Shown here one piece after another: positions 1 through 12,135 of a DNA stretch of 64,000 nt (the first letter of the stretch is position 1; each line of letters starts with the position of its first letter). Both the position numbers and the translations under genes were made by a program. This DNA comes from Liolophura sinensis (lineage: Eukaryota; Mollusca; Polyplacophora; Chitonida; Chitonidae). The stretch covers positions 32,953,979 to 33,017,978 of the forward strand of contig NC_088302.1 of the NCBI RefSeq assembly GCF_032854445.1, given 5' to 3'. Below the pieces are notes generated by a model. That model worked only from the letters and a program-made list of their open reading frames with translations, did no database searches and was not told the origin of the DNA.

Positions 1-1611
1 AGCTAAGACCAATTCTGACACGGTTGCATTGAGTCGTTCAGGGTGTCGATATTGGGAACGGCGTGCCACAAGAAGACACAGTGGTGATATGACGAACAAA
101 ATGATAAAATAAATCAATAAATATGTACTAAGTCTCTTGTGAACAGTTAGAATTAAACAAAATGTGAAGTGACCATATCAATATGGGGTTACGTATGGCG
201 GATTGTGACATTCGTTGTTCTGGTGTCAGTCATTTTGTGTTAGACGTCAGACGTTTTGTTACCTATAGTGTGAGACATCATCGCTATACGACTTGTAAAC
301 AACAAGTGACCTCTGTATTCCTTCGAAATGAATGTATTTTATCCCTACTTTATTCCACAAAGACAGAACAATCATCTCCCTGGATTCATTGTATGTCGAT
401 GCTGTACATTTGATTCGCTGCTTGGATTAATGCTGCATTATGGACCTAATAATGGCTAAACATATATCGGATTATTCGTATGGGTAACCTGCCACCATAA
501 TGATGGTGGTCTCGCCGTATAAGTGAATATTCTTGACTACGACATAACACTTCAATCATATAAATAAATAGATAGTTCGTTTACAGGGCATGATTATATT
601 ATTTCAAGTAAAATGTTCGCGAAAAAAGAATACACCTGAAGTATGGAAACTAACTTTCACTTCTACAACTGTTGGGACAAGCACATCTCTGCAGTGTTCT
701 TTACTTCTGCTTTGATTCAATTCTATCTAAAATGCTATAAGGGACAAGACTAGCGACGGGAAACGGGATTTGGTACCAGATTTTCGGGTACACATTCGTT
801 GTAAGCATAACATCGTCTCCTTAAGATTGTTCAATGACCAATCGCAAGTTTTGTGCGCCGTCCTTTGCTCTCACAACAAAAAACAAAGATATAAGCCGAC
901 AACTAATGAATCAAGCAATCAAAAAATATTTTGATCATTTCTTCGTTATTAGACGATTAGTTCGTCAATTTTGGGCGGAGAAGTGTCAGTTAAAGCCGAT
1001 TGGTTAAGGGAAAAAGTGTGCCACAGTGATCAGTTAGTGGTATCGCCTGCAAAACACAAGCTCAAATGCTAAATTGAAATAGGAAGATGTTCATTGTTTT
1101 TGTAGGCAAAATCAATAGACAAAAGGACCACACGATGTAAGCAGCTTGGTCTTGTGTTGATTGTTGTTGTGATAGAAAGTGTTTTTGGCAATCAAGCCTC
1201 AATATCTGGACGAGTTTTGTTCGACGCTATTAAACATGTATGCGTCTTGCTTTATTATCACGAGTTACATTAATCATGTGATATACCCACAGCCTAAAAG
1301 CGAAAGTACGTCCTCTACGTAAACAATTTTAGACGTCGTTGTAACGGAATTATCGTCGCCTCCTGATCACGTGATTTAATCGCTGATAACCTAATGGTTA
1401 TTACCGTAAGAAGGTTTTTCATACGAAGCAATCTTAGTGATCTCCGATGGAATAGATTGACTGTTTGTCTCCGATTATTTTATCATTAAATCACTTATCT
1501 CCGTTTTTTTCTCTCTCAAAACTCTCCCTGATATGTTGGCCCCCATCTATATCAGAAAGAACCTTGTGTTACGTATGAATCATTAACATTTAGGCCTATA
1601 GTAGGCCTATA
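1..1611. other. Non-genic stretch with a SINE-A 3' fragment
   Basis: No coding exon is recognised. The only open frame of note is short (76 codons), has no splice context and has unremarkable composition. At about 478-572 lies a plus-orientation 3' end of the SINE-A family, recognisable by the block with CACCATAATG, GTATAAGTGAATATTCTTG and an ATAAATAAAT tail. The rest is AT-rich sequence in which I see nothing. Confidence 0.5.
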
Positions 1612-1990
1612 TCTAACAAGTGGACCGGCCCGGTTGGTAGAGCGTCCGCTTCGGGACCGGTAGATCCAGGATCAATCCTTGGTCGAGTCACACCTAAGAC
1701 TTTAAAAGAGGAAGTTGTAACTTCCTCGCTTGGCGTTCAGCATGAAGGGGATAGTGCAACGACTGGTTGACCCGTATCAGTATAATGGCTCGGGCGGGGC
1801 GGCTTACTTGCCTTCGGTAAGTCGTCTCAGTGATACAGCACTAAATAAAAGAGCGGTGGAAATCCGTCCTGCAACAAGGAGGCACATTACACGTGCATGC
1901 ACCCTAATGATTCCTTCGTCGTCATATGACTGAAAAATTGTTGAGTACGACGTTAAACCCCAAGTACTCTCTCACTCACTCTAACAAGTG
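1612..1990 (+). mobile_element. SINE-B copy with target-site duplication
   Basis: This is a full-length tRNA-derived SINE. The 5' end holds a tRNA-like head with an A-box-like stretch (GGTTGGTAGAGCG) and a B-box-like GGATCAATCC. The conserved body follows (AAGAGGAAGTTGTAACTTCC, then CAGTATAATGGCTCGG) and the 3' end is a (CACT)n tail. The element is flanked by an 11-bp direct repeat, TCTAACAAGTG, at 1612-1622 and 1980-1990, as expected after target-primed reverse transcription. The 67-codon open frame inside it is just translated SINE. Four more copies or truncated copies occur in the window. Confidence 0.85.
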
Positions 1991-2099
1991 AGCGCCTCGA
2001 CTGGTGTATGCTATACGGTATGAGGACCGACTGAATTCATGGCCATTGTCTTCAGCTACAAGTCACAGACTTAACGTACACCAGAAACCAATGATTCAC

Positions 2100-2482
2100 G
2101 TATTCAAAAGCAACAGACTTCACGTGTAAGATGTAGTAAAGTATCTGTGAACCACCGGCTGCACTTGTCAGAAACCATTGAATTCACGTGCTGGAAACAA
2201 CTGAATTCCTATATCAGAAAACACTGATTGCTCGTTTCATAAACCACTGAATTCGCGTATTTGAAACCGCTGACTTCATATATCAAAAGACACTGATTGC
2301 ACGTTTCAGAAACCACTGAAATGGCGTGTCAAAAACCACTGATTGCCCGAATCAGAGGCCACTGACTGCACGTGTCAGAAACCATGTACTGATTGCACGT
2401 GTCAGAAACCACCGACTCCACATGTAAGAAACTACTGACTGCACGTGTCACAAACCACCGACTTCACGTATCAGAAACGAAA
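2100..2482. repeat. 23-bp minisatellite
   Basis: About sixteen degenerate tandem units of the form GTCAGAAACCACTGATTGCACGT. Units vary by substitution (CACTGACTTCACG, CACCGACTCCACAT) and there are occasional indels. The array starts loosely near 2040 and is regular from 2270 onward. No coding signal is seen. Confidence 0.85.
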
Positions 2483-4254
2483 AGTACAAAGAGTACCCAC
2501 GCAACCACACCCAGAACTACACTAGACAGACGCTGACTGGCCTGTCTTTGTGGAAGAACTGACGGAACATTGGTGGTTCGACCCATCCGTATTTTGAGTA
2601 TTTTAAATCTGAGCATAAAACTGGGTCCTTGAATATCGGGTTATAAGTCATTGTTTTTCAACACATTTTGAGCATTTTGGTGCAAAACTGTACTTTTTGA
2701 AAACTAGCATATGATGGGGGTGTATGATCAAAGATGTTTTATGAGACTATTTTACCAATTTAAGGCTGATAGAATAAAGACTATTAGGTCAGATTTCTGT
2801 CATTTTCTGCTACTACTGTTTATCTGTTGTAATAGAGATCATTGTCTACCTAAAGTAGGACTTTGGGTCCAAGCTGTGTTGTGTATTTTTTTGTTCTTTC
2901 CTGTCTTTGCGATGACGATCACATAATGCAAATTCGAATGTACAAACTAAGATCAGTATCGCAACTACATCTGCGTCGTGTGTTCACGTAGAATGCATCA
3001 CACCGGCGAACCCTTGCTACCGCGTTTGTCGCATCCATGTTGTGCATGACACTTTATGTGACTTAAATCATACGGTGTACATATGTGCTTCAAGTGGTCT
3101 AGTATTTACATTAAATTAGAGTAAAAAAGGTTTTGTTTCAAAGTGTTACATTAAGGCATAAAAATGCTTATTACCATAAGCGATTAGTGTGGATAAACGC
3201 CCAGTTTTCTTGACCCTCTTCGTCTCCTTTACCTTGTGCCAGGGGGATGTGACCCTCATAGCGTATGGTATCTGCTTTTCATGGAAGTCGTTTTGATCGT
3301 GTCAGTGGGTGATTTGTTTCAACTTTCGTTTGCATGTTTCTCTTGTGATTCAATTAGTCTGAGGCCAACCCGGTAGACGACCTTGCTCTCTATCAAGCCA
3401 TATAAATTATTGATACGCCGTCACAGATTTTATCCAGCCTTCTATACGAAGCGGGTAGGAAATCGTTTTCTCTGTGGACCAACAAAATAAATCTATACTC
3501 GCATAATCTAGACAATACATCACTGGCTTTTTGGGACTCACGGTGGTCTAGGATTCCCGACTTTTTATCAAATCAATTTTCGAACGGGTGGAACTCGGCC
3601 ATTTCTGCTTGAGAGTTCAAGTCATTAGCTTCCCCTTGGCCAGTCGATATGCTGTAATCATCGTTTCATCTTGGAAAAGAAAAGAGTCGATTTCATAAAA
3701 TTGGCTAATCACTTGAGCAAATTCGAAATAGCTTTATTACATGATATTTTTAATATAATATTTTAATATTTATCTGCAATTTCTAACCGCAAACTGGTAT
3801 CAATTTAAGTGTTCCTCTTAGGTAATCAGATACTTTAATGATTAGGTCGTTTTTATTCGGTGAAGAAAAACATGTCTAAGTCAAGATTATGCAGCATTTT
3901 AATTTGGAGAATGTGATTGGTTAATTCTGGGAGCGTTGTTACATGTGTTCTTTCGTCCCATAGAGTGCTTATGAAAATGCTTTTATGACCATTATGAAGA
4001 ATGTGACATCATATGAAGTATTTCAAGAACAGAAATATCTACTGGCCTCTGGCAGTTTGCTTTATAACATACTGACCATGTATGTTGCAAAGGTAGATGG
4101 AAAATAGTCCTGCGTGATTGGTGAAATACGGGAAATACTTCGGAAATACTGATTTGCTGATATGTTGTAAACCATCAGAAAACTAATCCATCTTTGTTAT
4201 TTCCTGCGCACGTATTTACTAATTCTGAATATCTATGAAATCTTTTATTTGGGT
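2483..4254. other. Non-genic stretch
   Basis: No exon, repeat array or recognisable element is seen. A 71-codon frame at 2711-2926 is hydrophobic and Phe-rich, as AT-rich DNA often gives by chance. It has no partner exons that I could find. Confidence 0.4.
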
Positions 4255-4516
4255 GGGGCCTCCGTGGCTCAGTTGGTTAGCGCGCTAGCGCAGCATAATG
4301 ACCCAGGAGCCTCTCACCAATGCGGTCACTGTGAGTTCAAGTCCAGCCCATGAGGGCTTCCTCTCCGGCCGTACGTGGGAAGGTTTGCCCGCAACCTGCG
4401 GATGGCCGTGGGCCTCCCCCGGGCGCTGCACGCTTTCCACCCACCATAATGCTGTTCGCCGTCGTATAAGTGAAATATTCTTGAGTACGGCGTAAAACAC
4501 CAATCATATAAATAAA
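4255..4516 (+). mobile_element. SINE-A copy, full length
   Basis: This tRNA-derived SINE begins GGGGCCTCCGTGGCTCAG. It has a clear A box (TGGCTCAGTTGG, followed by TTAGCGCGC) and a B box (GAGTTCAAGTCC). The body includes a CACCATAATGCTG block and the 3' end is an A/T-rich ATAAATAAA tail. It is the only full plus-strand copy, and it makes the family structure easy to read. Overlapping open frames on both strands (60-75 codons) are artefacts of this element. No convincing target-site duplication is visible. Confidence 0.85.
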
Positions 4517-5290
4517 CAAAATTTTCTTTAGGTCGTAAATATATTATCTTCATATTTTAACATTGGAAAGAAAAAGTTAAGCGACACTATAACAATCGTT
4601 TGTGTTCAAAGCTGGAAGAGTATCAAAGATGACATTAGCTCTCTAAGCAGGTACAATACTGAAGTACCAGTTACAGTACCAACATATTCAACATGATATA
4701 ATATTTCAACATGGCATGTGTAGAAGAAAGAAGACTAAAAAATTAAACGTAAAAAAATAATCTTGTCCTGCCTCAAGAATGTAATCATCAGAGCTCACTA
4801 TCCACTGAATCAATAACACGCTTATTTCTACTCAAGTTTAATTCCATGAATGAGATAAAAGATGCTGCCTCCACATTACCTATTGAAACCGATAGCCAAG
4901 AGAGAACTTAAACACATTTGAACGGATTTATCTTACACACAACAGACGGAAGTAAGAGGTTTGAAAAACATTTCTGTGGTTAATTAAACCAGCTTTCCTT
5001 GAAAACTTGATTGGCTTTAGATTGGAAAAAATATATTTTTTTCTTCTTACAGGTGCCCTATCTGTTTAACAGGCAAGGAATATTTTGATTTAAAAGAAAC
5101 ACGGAATTGAGCAAATCATCTTTTTTCTCCAATAATAGGTTCGTGTGATAAGATTCTTTGTCAGTTTTCGGGAATTGTTCCTAAGAAATCCTTTTCGTCC
5201 AATGCCAAACGTTTTTCCTTGAAAGTGAAATTATCTACATACTTGTTGACGTCAATCTAGGCTTGAGATATTCAAGCCCTAAGAGAAGAT
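4517..5290. other. Non-genic stretch
   Basis: AT-rich sequence between a SINE and a minisatellite. No open frame, splice-bounded exon or repeat was recognised. Confidence 0.4.
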
Positions 5291-5294
5291 AGGG

Positions 5295-6030
5295 AATTCT
5301 TTACTCGACAGTTGTAAGAAACAATGGAGTAAGCCTCTAGGGCAGTGTAAACAAAACCAATGAAGTTGGCCTCCAAGACAGTGTAAGAAACCAACGGGGT
5401 TAGCCTCCAGGACAGTCTAAAAATCCAATGGGGTTATCCTCCAGGACAGCCTTAGAAACCAATGGGTTAGCGTCCAGGACAGTGTAAGAAACCAATGCGG
5501 TTATCCTCCAGGACAGTCTAAGAAAACAATGGGTTAGCGTCGAGGACAGTGTAAGAAACCAATTGGGTTATCCTCCAGGACAGTCTAAAAAACCAATGAG
5601 GTTAGCCTCCAGGACAGTGCAAGAAACCAGTGGGGTTATCCTCCAGGACAGTGTAAGAAACCAATGGGGCTAGCCTCCAGGATAGTGTAAGAAACCACTG
5701 GGGTTAGCCTCCAAGACAATGTAAGAAACCAATGAGGTTATCCTCCAGGACAGTGTAAGAAACCACTGGGGTTAGCCTCCAGGACAGTGTAAGAAACCAC
5801 TGAGGTTAGCTGGGGATACCTTAAGAACCCAATGGGGTTAACCTCCAGGACAGTCTAAGAAACCATTGAGGATCGACTTCAATACAATCATAGAAACCAA
5901 AAAGGGCTGCGTTCTTCGACATTAAGAAATCATCGGGAATCGACTTCAAGATAGTCTAAGAAACCAATGAAAATCCTTTCCGAGAGTGTAAGAAACCATA
6001 GGGAATCGCCTCCAATCCAGCCTATAGGAA
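5295..6030. repeat. 34-bp minisatellite
   Basis: About twenty tandem units of roughly GTAAGAAACCAATGGGGTTA plus GCCTCCAGGACAGT, 34 bp per unit. Order is good from 5300 to about 5850. The array then decays into diverged units to about 6030 (AAGAAACCA still visible). Variation is mainly CAATG versus CACTG and GTTAGC versus GTTATC, spread in a pattern that suggests local homogenisation. Confidence 0.9.
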
Positions 6031-7145
6031 ATAGGATCGCTTCCCAAGCAAGATTCAACGACCAAAAAAAGCATGGTAAAGGGCGTCGAAGTGCTTTTTG
6101 TGCTTTCAAAAAAAACCAGTGGGAACCTGGGAAAAGCATCTGGGATCTTTCACTAGTTTCCTAACTAGCAGTGAAGAAAACACCCAAAATCGCATCCTGA
6201 GAAAACATTAAGGATTTCTTCCTATACGGACTTACCAGGTCCTAGCAAAACATCGTAATAGTTCTCAAAACACTCCTTGGCAGATTTTTCAATCAACCAG
6301 CCAAATAACCAATTAATGTCCATTTGGGAAAGATTTCTTTTTCAAGAAAGCTCTCCTGTAGGGCGGACGTAACTGTTACGTGTTGAAGATTCTGTGCGTG
6401 TGTTTTCAGGAAATGTTTAATCAAAAGTGGAGTAGAGGTAGTCGTTTTACAGACGGATGTTTCGAAGGGACGGATAGGTAATAAACTGAATCGGTCCAGG
6501 GCTACTCCGGACCTTTCTTTCCCTGACAGTTCTATGACAATTCCAATAATTGATTTTAATACCTCTTGATGATATTGTCGGTTACAGCTCTCTGGTTTAG
6601 ACCTCCCCTTGACCACGTAACGAGTGGGCTTTATTTAGCGAGTGATCATTGGCGAGAGTTACTGGCGTTTTCCTGGGGATTTAAGCCGGTATTCGTGCCC
6701 AAGCCTGCATTTTCAGATCTTCCGTGTGGGTTTTAAAAAAATCCATTAGATATAAGAAAGTGGCTAGCTAAAATTCAGTAAATTAGCAGCCTGATCGCCA
6801 TCACCTGCCCGTCTTCTCAACGGCGTAAGGGGCTTAGTTAATTTCTTAATGACTGTAATTGTGTTTCTGTGTAAGAGGACCGTTGAGTCGGTCGCTGATG
6901 GCGGTAAAGCCGTGTGGTTAGAGAAGCTTTGTGGACGAGGTTGACCGCGCTGTGCGTGCCGCTAACCCCAGAGAGCACTAAGCTACCACGATGTATCACG
7001 ATAGACGGCCACCTCATACGCTTGCTTTTCCCACGTTATCCCTAAAAGCAACAATAATCCGATTTCAGAAGCTAACCGTTTGACCCCTTTCTTGGCAGCA
7101 CCGTGTTTTTCTTTCCACAATGTTTTGGCTCTGGCCTAAGGTGAT
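6031..7145. other. Non-genic stretch
   Basis: No recognisable gene. The 107-codon minus-strand frame at 6293-6616 has no similarity that I recognise, and I could not link it to other exons. Confidence 0.35.
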
Positions 7146-7352
7146 TGAATAAACAAATTTATTCATTTATTTATTTATTTAATTGGTGTTTTACGCCAAT
7201 CTCAAGAATATTTCACTTCTGTGACGTTGGCCAGCATTATGGTGGGTGGAAACAGGGCTCGGGTAACCCACGACTATCCGCATGTTGCTGCCAGACCATT
7301 CCATATAAGACCAGAGAGGAAGCCATCTTGAGCTGGACTTGAACTCTCAGCG
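7146..7352 (-). mobile_element. SINE-A copy, 5' truncated
   Basis: Read on the plus strand it starts with the reversed tail (ATTTATTTATTTATTTAATT). It continues through GTGTTTTACGCC, the CAGCATTATGGTGGG block and a region ending near TTGAACTCTCAGCGG. The tRNA-like head is missing, so the copy is truncated at its 5' end. The 65-codon plus frame here is translated SINE. Confidence 0.8.
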
Positions 7353-7926
7353 GACAACAAATTTAAAGACTTGGATGCAAATATGAATATACATTTACTT
7401 ACTGCGTACGAGTTATTTTATGAAATTTATACGAGAACCAATCGTCATATTATTCTAGTTTCCATGACATTAATCACGTGATCTGGAACAAGCGTCAAAA
7501 GTTGTGCATCCGCGAATTTCGACACGAGAATCTCCGGGAGTCGGGGATTCTATTGTAGTATGCTTTGAATGTCATTAACTAGAACTTTCATAATCGCGAT
7601 AAATTATTAGTAGCGATACAAATAGTAGGTTGAAACCCTTAATACGAATGTAAGTTTATGTACATAAACATTTTTAATTGTTGTACTTACGCCAAACATT
7701 ACGCTTTGTTTCCCAAAGTTGCTAAAATCTAGATTTTGAAACGGATACTCGAGTACTAGTGGTCAACCGTAAAGGACGCCCGGGGTCAATAATTGTCTGA
7801 AGACCAATTTCCAAAACAATGTTCCACACAAACAAACAAAAACACCAAAAAGAGAGAGAAAATATGTAAAGTAAGAAACACGCAAGGTGTAGGGTAAGTC
7901 ACAGACTCGGGATAGGAATCCTTAAT

Positions 7927-7957
7927 CACCCACCCTCACCCTCACCCTCACCCTAAC
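7927..7957. repeat. Telomere-like (CACCCT)n short array
   Basis: About four CACCCT-type hexamers are followed by one CCCTAA. On the minus strand this reads TTAGGG followed by TGAGGG variants. It is short and degenerate. It may be a chance microsatellite or a relic of interstitial telomeric repeat. Confidence 0.5.
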
Positions 7958-8029
7958 TCGGATGCAAAGTTCTCGGTGCGACTGAGCTCGTTGAGCCGTT
8001 CAGGTCCTCTTACATGAAGTTCTCTGGAG

Positions 8030-8430
8030 CCGGGTTTCTTTGCCTTCCACCAGTATGACATTAACTTTGAACTCGCACTGCAAGTCAAACTGATACACAT
8101 GGAAGGGTGATTTATTCAGCGCACTCAGGTTTCCTGGTTATCCACCAGGGTGACATTAACTTTGAGCTCGCGCTGCGGGTCAAACAGCTACACATGGGAG
8201 GGTGATTTATTCAGCGCACTCAGGTTTCCTGGTCGTCCACCAGGGTGACATTAACTTTGAGTTCGCGCTGCGGGTCAAGCAGCTACACATGGGAGGGTGA
8301 TTTACTCAGCGCACTCAGGTTTCCTGGTCGTCCACCAGGGTGACATTAACTTTGAGTTCGTGCTGCGGGTCAAACAGCTACACATGGGAGGGTGATTTAC
8401 TCATCGCACTCAGGTTTCCTGGTCTTCCAA
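8030..8430. repeat. 95-bp tandem repeat, about four copies
   Basis: The unit contains TTTCCTGGTCGTCCACCAGG, then GTGACATTAACTTTGAG, CTGCGGGTCAA and CACATGGGAGGGTGATTTA. TTTCCTGG recurs at 8130, 8225, 8320 and 8415, exactly 95 bp apart. The first unit, from 8035, is more diverged. The three central copies are nearly identical, which suggests recent amplification. Confidence 0.92.
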
Positions 8431-11400
8431 AATAAAATAATTAAATAAATGGTAAAATAAATAATTACACTGTTTTCAATTATAAAACAATTCTGAATCT
8501 AGTTGTAGGTGTTCGCATACCAGAAAGATGTGCGTGATGTAATATATGCAAATACAAAAATAAACTTTGAAAGTTTTTTTTATAACTTATAATCGTAATG
8601 GACTATTTTACGGCCCATGTTTAATTATTTAACTCATGCGTTGGATATTGGACGTTCGTTTTTTATCAAAGTCAGATAAATATTTAAGTGCTTTGTTAAA
8701 TAAATTTTTTTAATTTCACATTTAATGAAGAAAAACGACGCTTGTGTAAACGTACATCGCTAGTGTGTTATTTTTATGATCACATTTCTTCACAATTTAA
8801 AAATATATCGACCTGGGCATGCCCTTGATCGTTTCACCTTCGGCGTTTAAATGGATGACATTTACGGATCTTGCCTGAGGTAGGTGACAGAGGTCGGCAG
8901 ATGTTGTCAATCTAAAGTGGTTTTGTATACATTTACATTAATGAAGTCTTCCAAGGGGTGATTGTTAGATGGAACTGGGAGTAATATGAATTTTACATAT
9001 AATTTCTGGTCACAAAGGCGAATAGTGCAAAGCGAAGCTTGACAAAAGGCTGAAGGAGGCTGTCCCCAATCGAGGTCACGATTTGGAGCACCCGATTTCC
9101 ATCCCAGTCCTCCATTATCGACCCACTGTCTCTCAACAGTCGAACTACTAAATGAAATTTTCTTTGATCGACTTCCAGCCATTCACCGGCGTCATGTTCT
9201 GGACCCTGTCTATCGACCAGCGGACTAATCCAACCGTTTGAGAATTTGGGACACAAAAAAAAAACCGACTGGCGGAATCCGAGAATATATACAGAAGGAA
9301 CTTTCGGTATTCCAATAGTGTCCTATCTAATACGCCCGTTTTTAATCACCAAAAGAAATCCCTCCGCGCCCAACACGTCCTTGGAGCCCTTTAATCTGGG
9401 AAGGAAGGTAATGGTAAAGCCGCGTTCTGGAGTAAACTGATGTTCAGGCGTGCTTCGGTTGAAATGAAGCAACGATGCAACCGTAAATTCTGCTGCGATT
9501 TTGAATGTTGCGCCTAAGCGTTTCGTGGTAGATGTCGAAGCATGCCAGCCACTTGTCTGGGAAGGATTATGGTAGCGTTAACTTTTAATTGCTTGCCATT
9601 GCGCCGGATACAAAGACCACTTAGTATGAGCATCACTCAGTCTAAATAATTCGGACCCCTTGTCCCACATAGGTTAAGCGGATGGTCTTAAGGAACGCAA
9701 GAGAACGGCGAACAAGTGCTCTTGATAAGAGTGATGCAAATGCCACCACTTATCCCCTATCACATATGCATGCACGTAACCACGAAGACGCTGGCACAAG
9801 ACGTTCTCAATAGCTTCTCACACAAAACGTATTGGCCAATGTATAACTTCGTCGTGACTGCTACGAGTGAAGATAAGATTTTGATGTAATGTAAACAGGA
9901 AACGAAGAGGCTTGTTTCACCGGTTTTTACCCTAGTTAATCTGATGAGATATTTCCAGGTTTGGTGTGAAAAGACAATCATGACGTCTTGAGTCTCAAAT
10001 TCAGGCAGGGAAGCATTAGGTCAACTCAGATCTTATTCTTCATTGTCAATAATCCTTATATATGGAGAGCTTCTGTCTGTCAGTTTATATGTATCTGGCC
10101 AATTCAGCGGCCAGTTCCGCCCATCAAAGTCGCCATTCGTGTCTGTAACTTTCATATGAATCGTATGCTCGTTAGAACCAAGGGACTGTTGGTAAAGGCC
10201 CGGCCCAAAAAATCATATGTACCCACAGCGAAACTATGTGCGGTGCCCGTGTATCTTCACAGTTCGTTACAGTTCACTATTATAGAAGCATAACAAACTG
10301 TGAACCTTTGATATCGCGTGATTCTTAATTTTATAAAACCCGAAAAAAAGCACAAAAATCCATCCATGCCCAAATGTTAGTCATCTTAGGACTGATATTA
10401 TCATGGGATACACAGAGCGAGGCTTTGGTTCATTACCCAGTCGAGTAATAGTTCACAGAGTATATTGTGATTGTATGCATAGTGTCGAATCTGGTGTCTT
10501 CGGCATAACGTTTCCATGTGGATGCAGCAATACAAAACAAAGTCGTTAAGAGTTGCCCGCTACAAAGATGCAATACCCTCATACTGCTGAAGCCATTTGG
10601 AAAGTGACGTAAACAACGGTAAGAAACAGTCAAAATCTTCGAGGAAAGTTGTTTATGAAAGGGATTTTTTAGAAATGAAAACATCAATGAGTGTAACGTC
10701 TTATGTGTGATTCAATCAATCCACACATACAAATTTTGCTCGATCTATCGACGTGGAACTCAAATCACCCAATTAGGGCACATTTCACCCACACGAAGTA
10801 AAATTTAGACAAGGAGCATCCAAGCTGCGGACGCTAATTCAAAGCGGTCTGAGTAAAATCAGTCCAGACAAGGGTGTATTCATACGCCGTGATTTAATTT
10901 GAACGCAGTAACACGTACTTGACTCACGAGTTCGTCCGAAGAAGAAATCTGAGTAGTCTGACGAAGTTGCGACGATTATAGCGTGGATATTGACAAAGTG
11001 TAATAAAAGTGAACAATAAATGATGGATTTGGGTCTAAATCCGACTCGACGGCTGGAAAGGAAACCGAATAAGCAGAGCTACACCACTGAAGTGATTTCG
11101 GTGCACAGTGGTGAATTCTAAAACCTTCCGCAGTGGACGATTTATCGTTCAGCTATACATTGGCGTGTGCAGTTCTTATCTAACATATCTTCGATATTAG
11201 ACAATAAAAGACACTGACAGCTCTTTCTGCTCCGGCTTTAGTATTGACATTTGGCCGTGTCGATGTCTTCTTCCGCAAAAGTCTCACAGATATCGAGTTA
11301 AAAAGCCTACACCCAAATCAACGATTGAGACAGACTCAGGTGCACGATCCGATGGGCAAGCGTAGTGGAGGACGAATATCCAGTGTCTGTTATCGATATG

Positions 11401-12135
11401 CACTTGTTCGAGTGAAGCGGGATTTCATCCGAACGTTTGGTGTGACCTGTCTGTGGTAAAATACAATATTAGATTGATTTATTGATTGATTGATTAATTA
11501 CTTCTTACCCAGTGGAGGCATCCGCGTTTCGCCTTCATCACGGCTGCCTGGTTTTGTTCTCAGGGTCAGTCAATGGTCTAAGAAAGCTGGCTGGTCGGCT
11601 TTAATAGTACAAGTACAACCCGGCAATAGAAGGGCCATTCAGACGCCAACTGTCCATCGACAAAGCTGATTCCTTTAACAAAGTGTATTTATGTATCCAT
11701 GGTTTTACATGCCCCATAAGTGCAGCTCATCATCATTTAAAAATCTTGAAATTTTTCTATGAAATTTCCCGTCTGTTTTCAATGCTCTGACATTCATCAA
11801 CCTCACCTTTTCATTTTAGGATAACCATGCTAAATGGGACAGAACAACAGTGGTATTGAGGTGTGCAAATTCTTAGTTATATCCACTGTATTTGCATAGG
11901 GACTAACAGAATTCACCAACGCCATGCATCAGCCGCTGGTGGTTGATTGCTGACAGTATTAATGGTCAACTAGACCAATTTATACATTTATACATAAAAT
12001 AAAATATACTTAACGGTTCAGAACTGAACGTTGCGCATGGAAACAAAATAGTCAAATACCGTTATCCTAATGTATTCGACGGTGGACAGTTTTATCATTG
12101 GAGCAGACAGATTTATTACTCTTTTGGCGCCATTC
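8431..12135. other. Non-genic stretch
   Basis: Nothing in this long stretch looks like a supported exon. Open frames of 62-101 codons occur on both strands (for example 9988-10293 plus and 8907-9182 minus). They lack matching splice sites, recognisable motifs or convincing composition. A short ATTGATTG microsatellite lies near 11471-11495. Confidence 0.35.

Noticed and set aside
4255-4516. Intact tRNA gene
   Set aside because: The A and B boxes are present, but the sequence does not fold as a full tRNA. It continues into a SINE body and A/T-rich tail shared with many copies.
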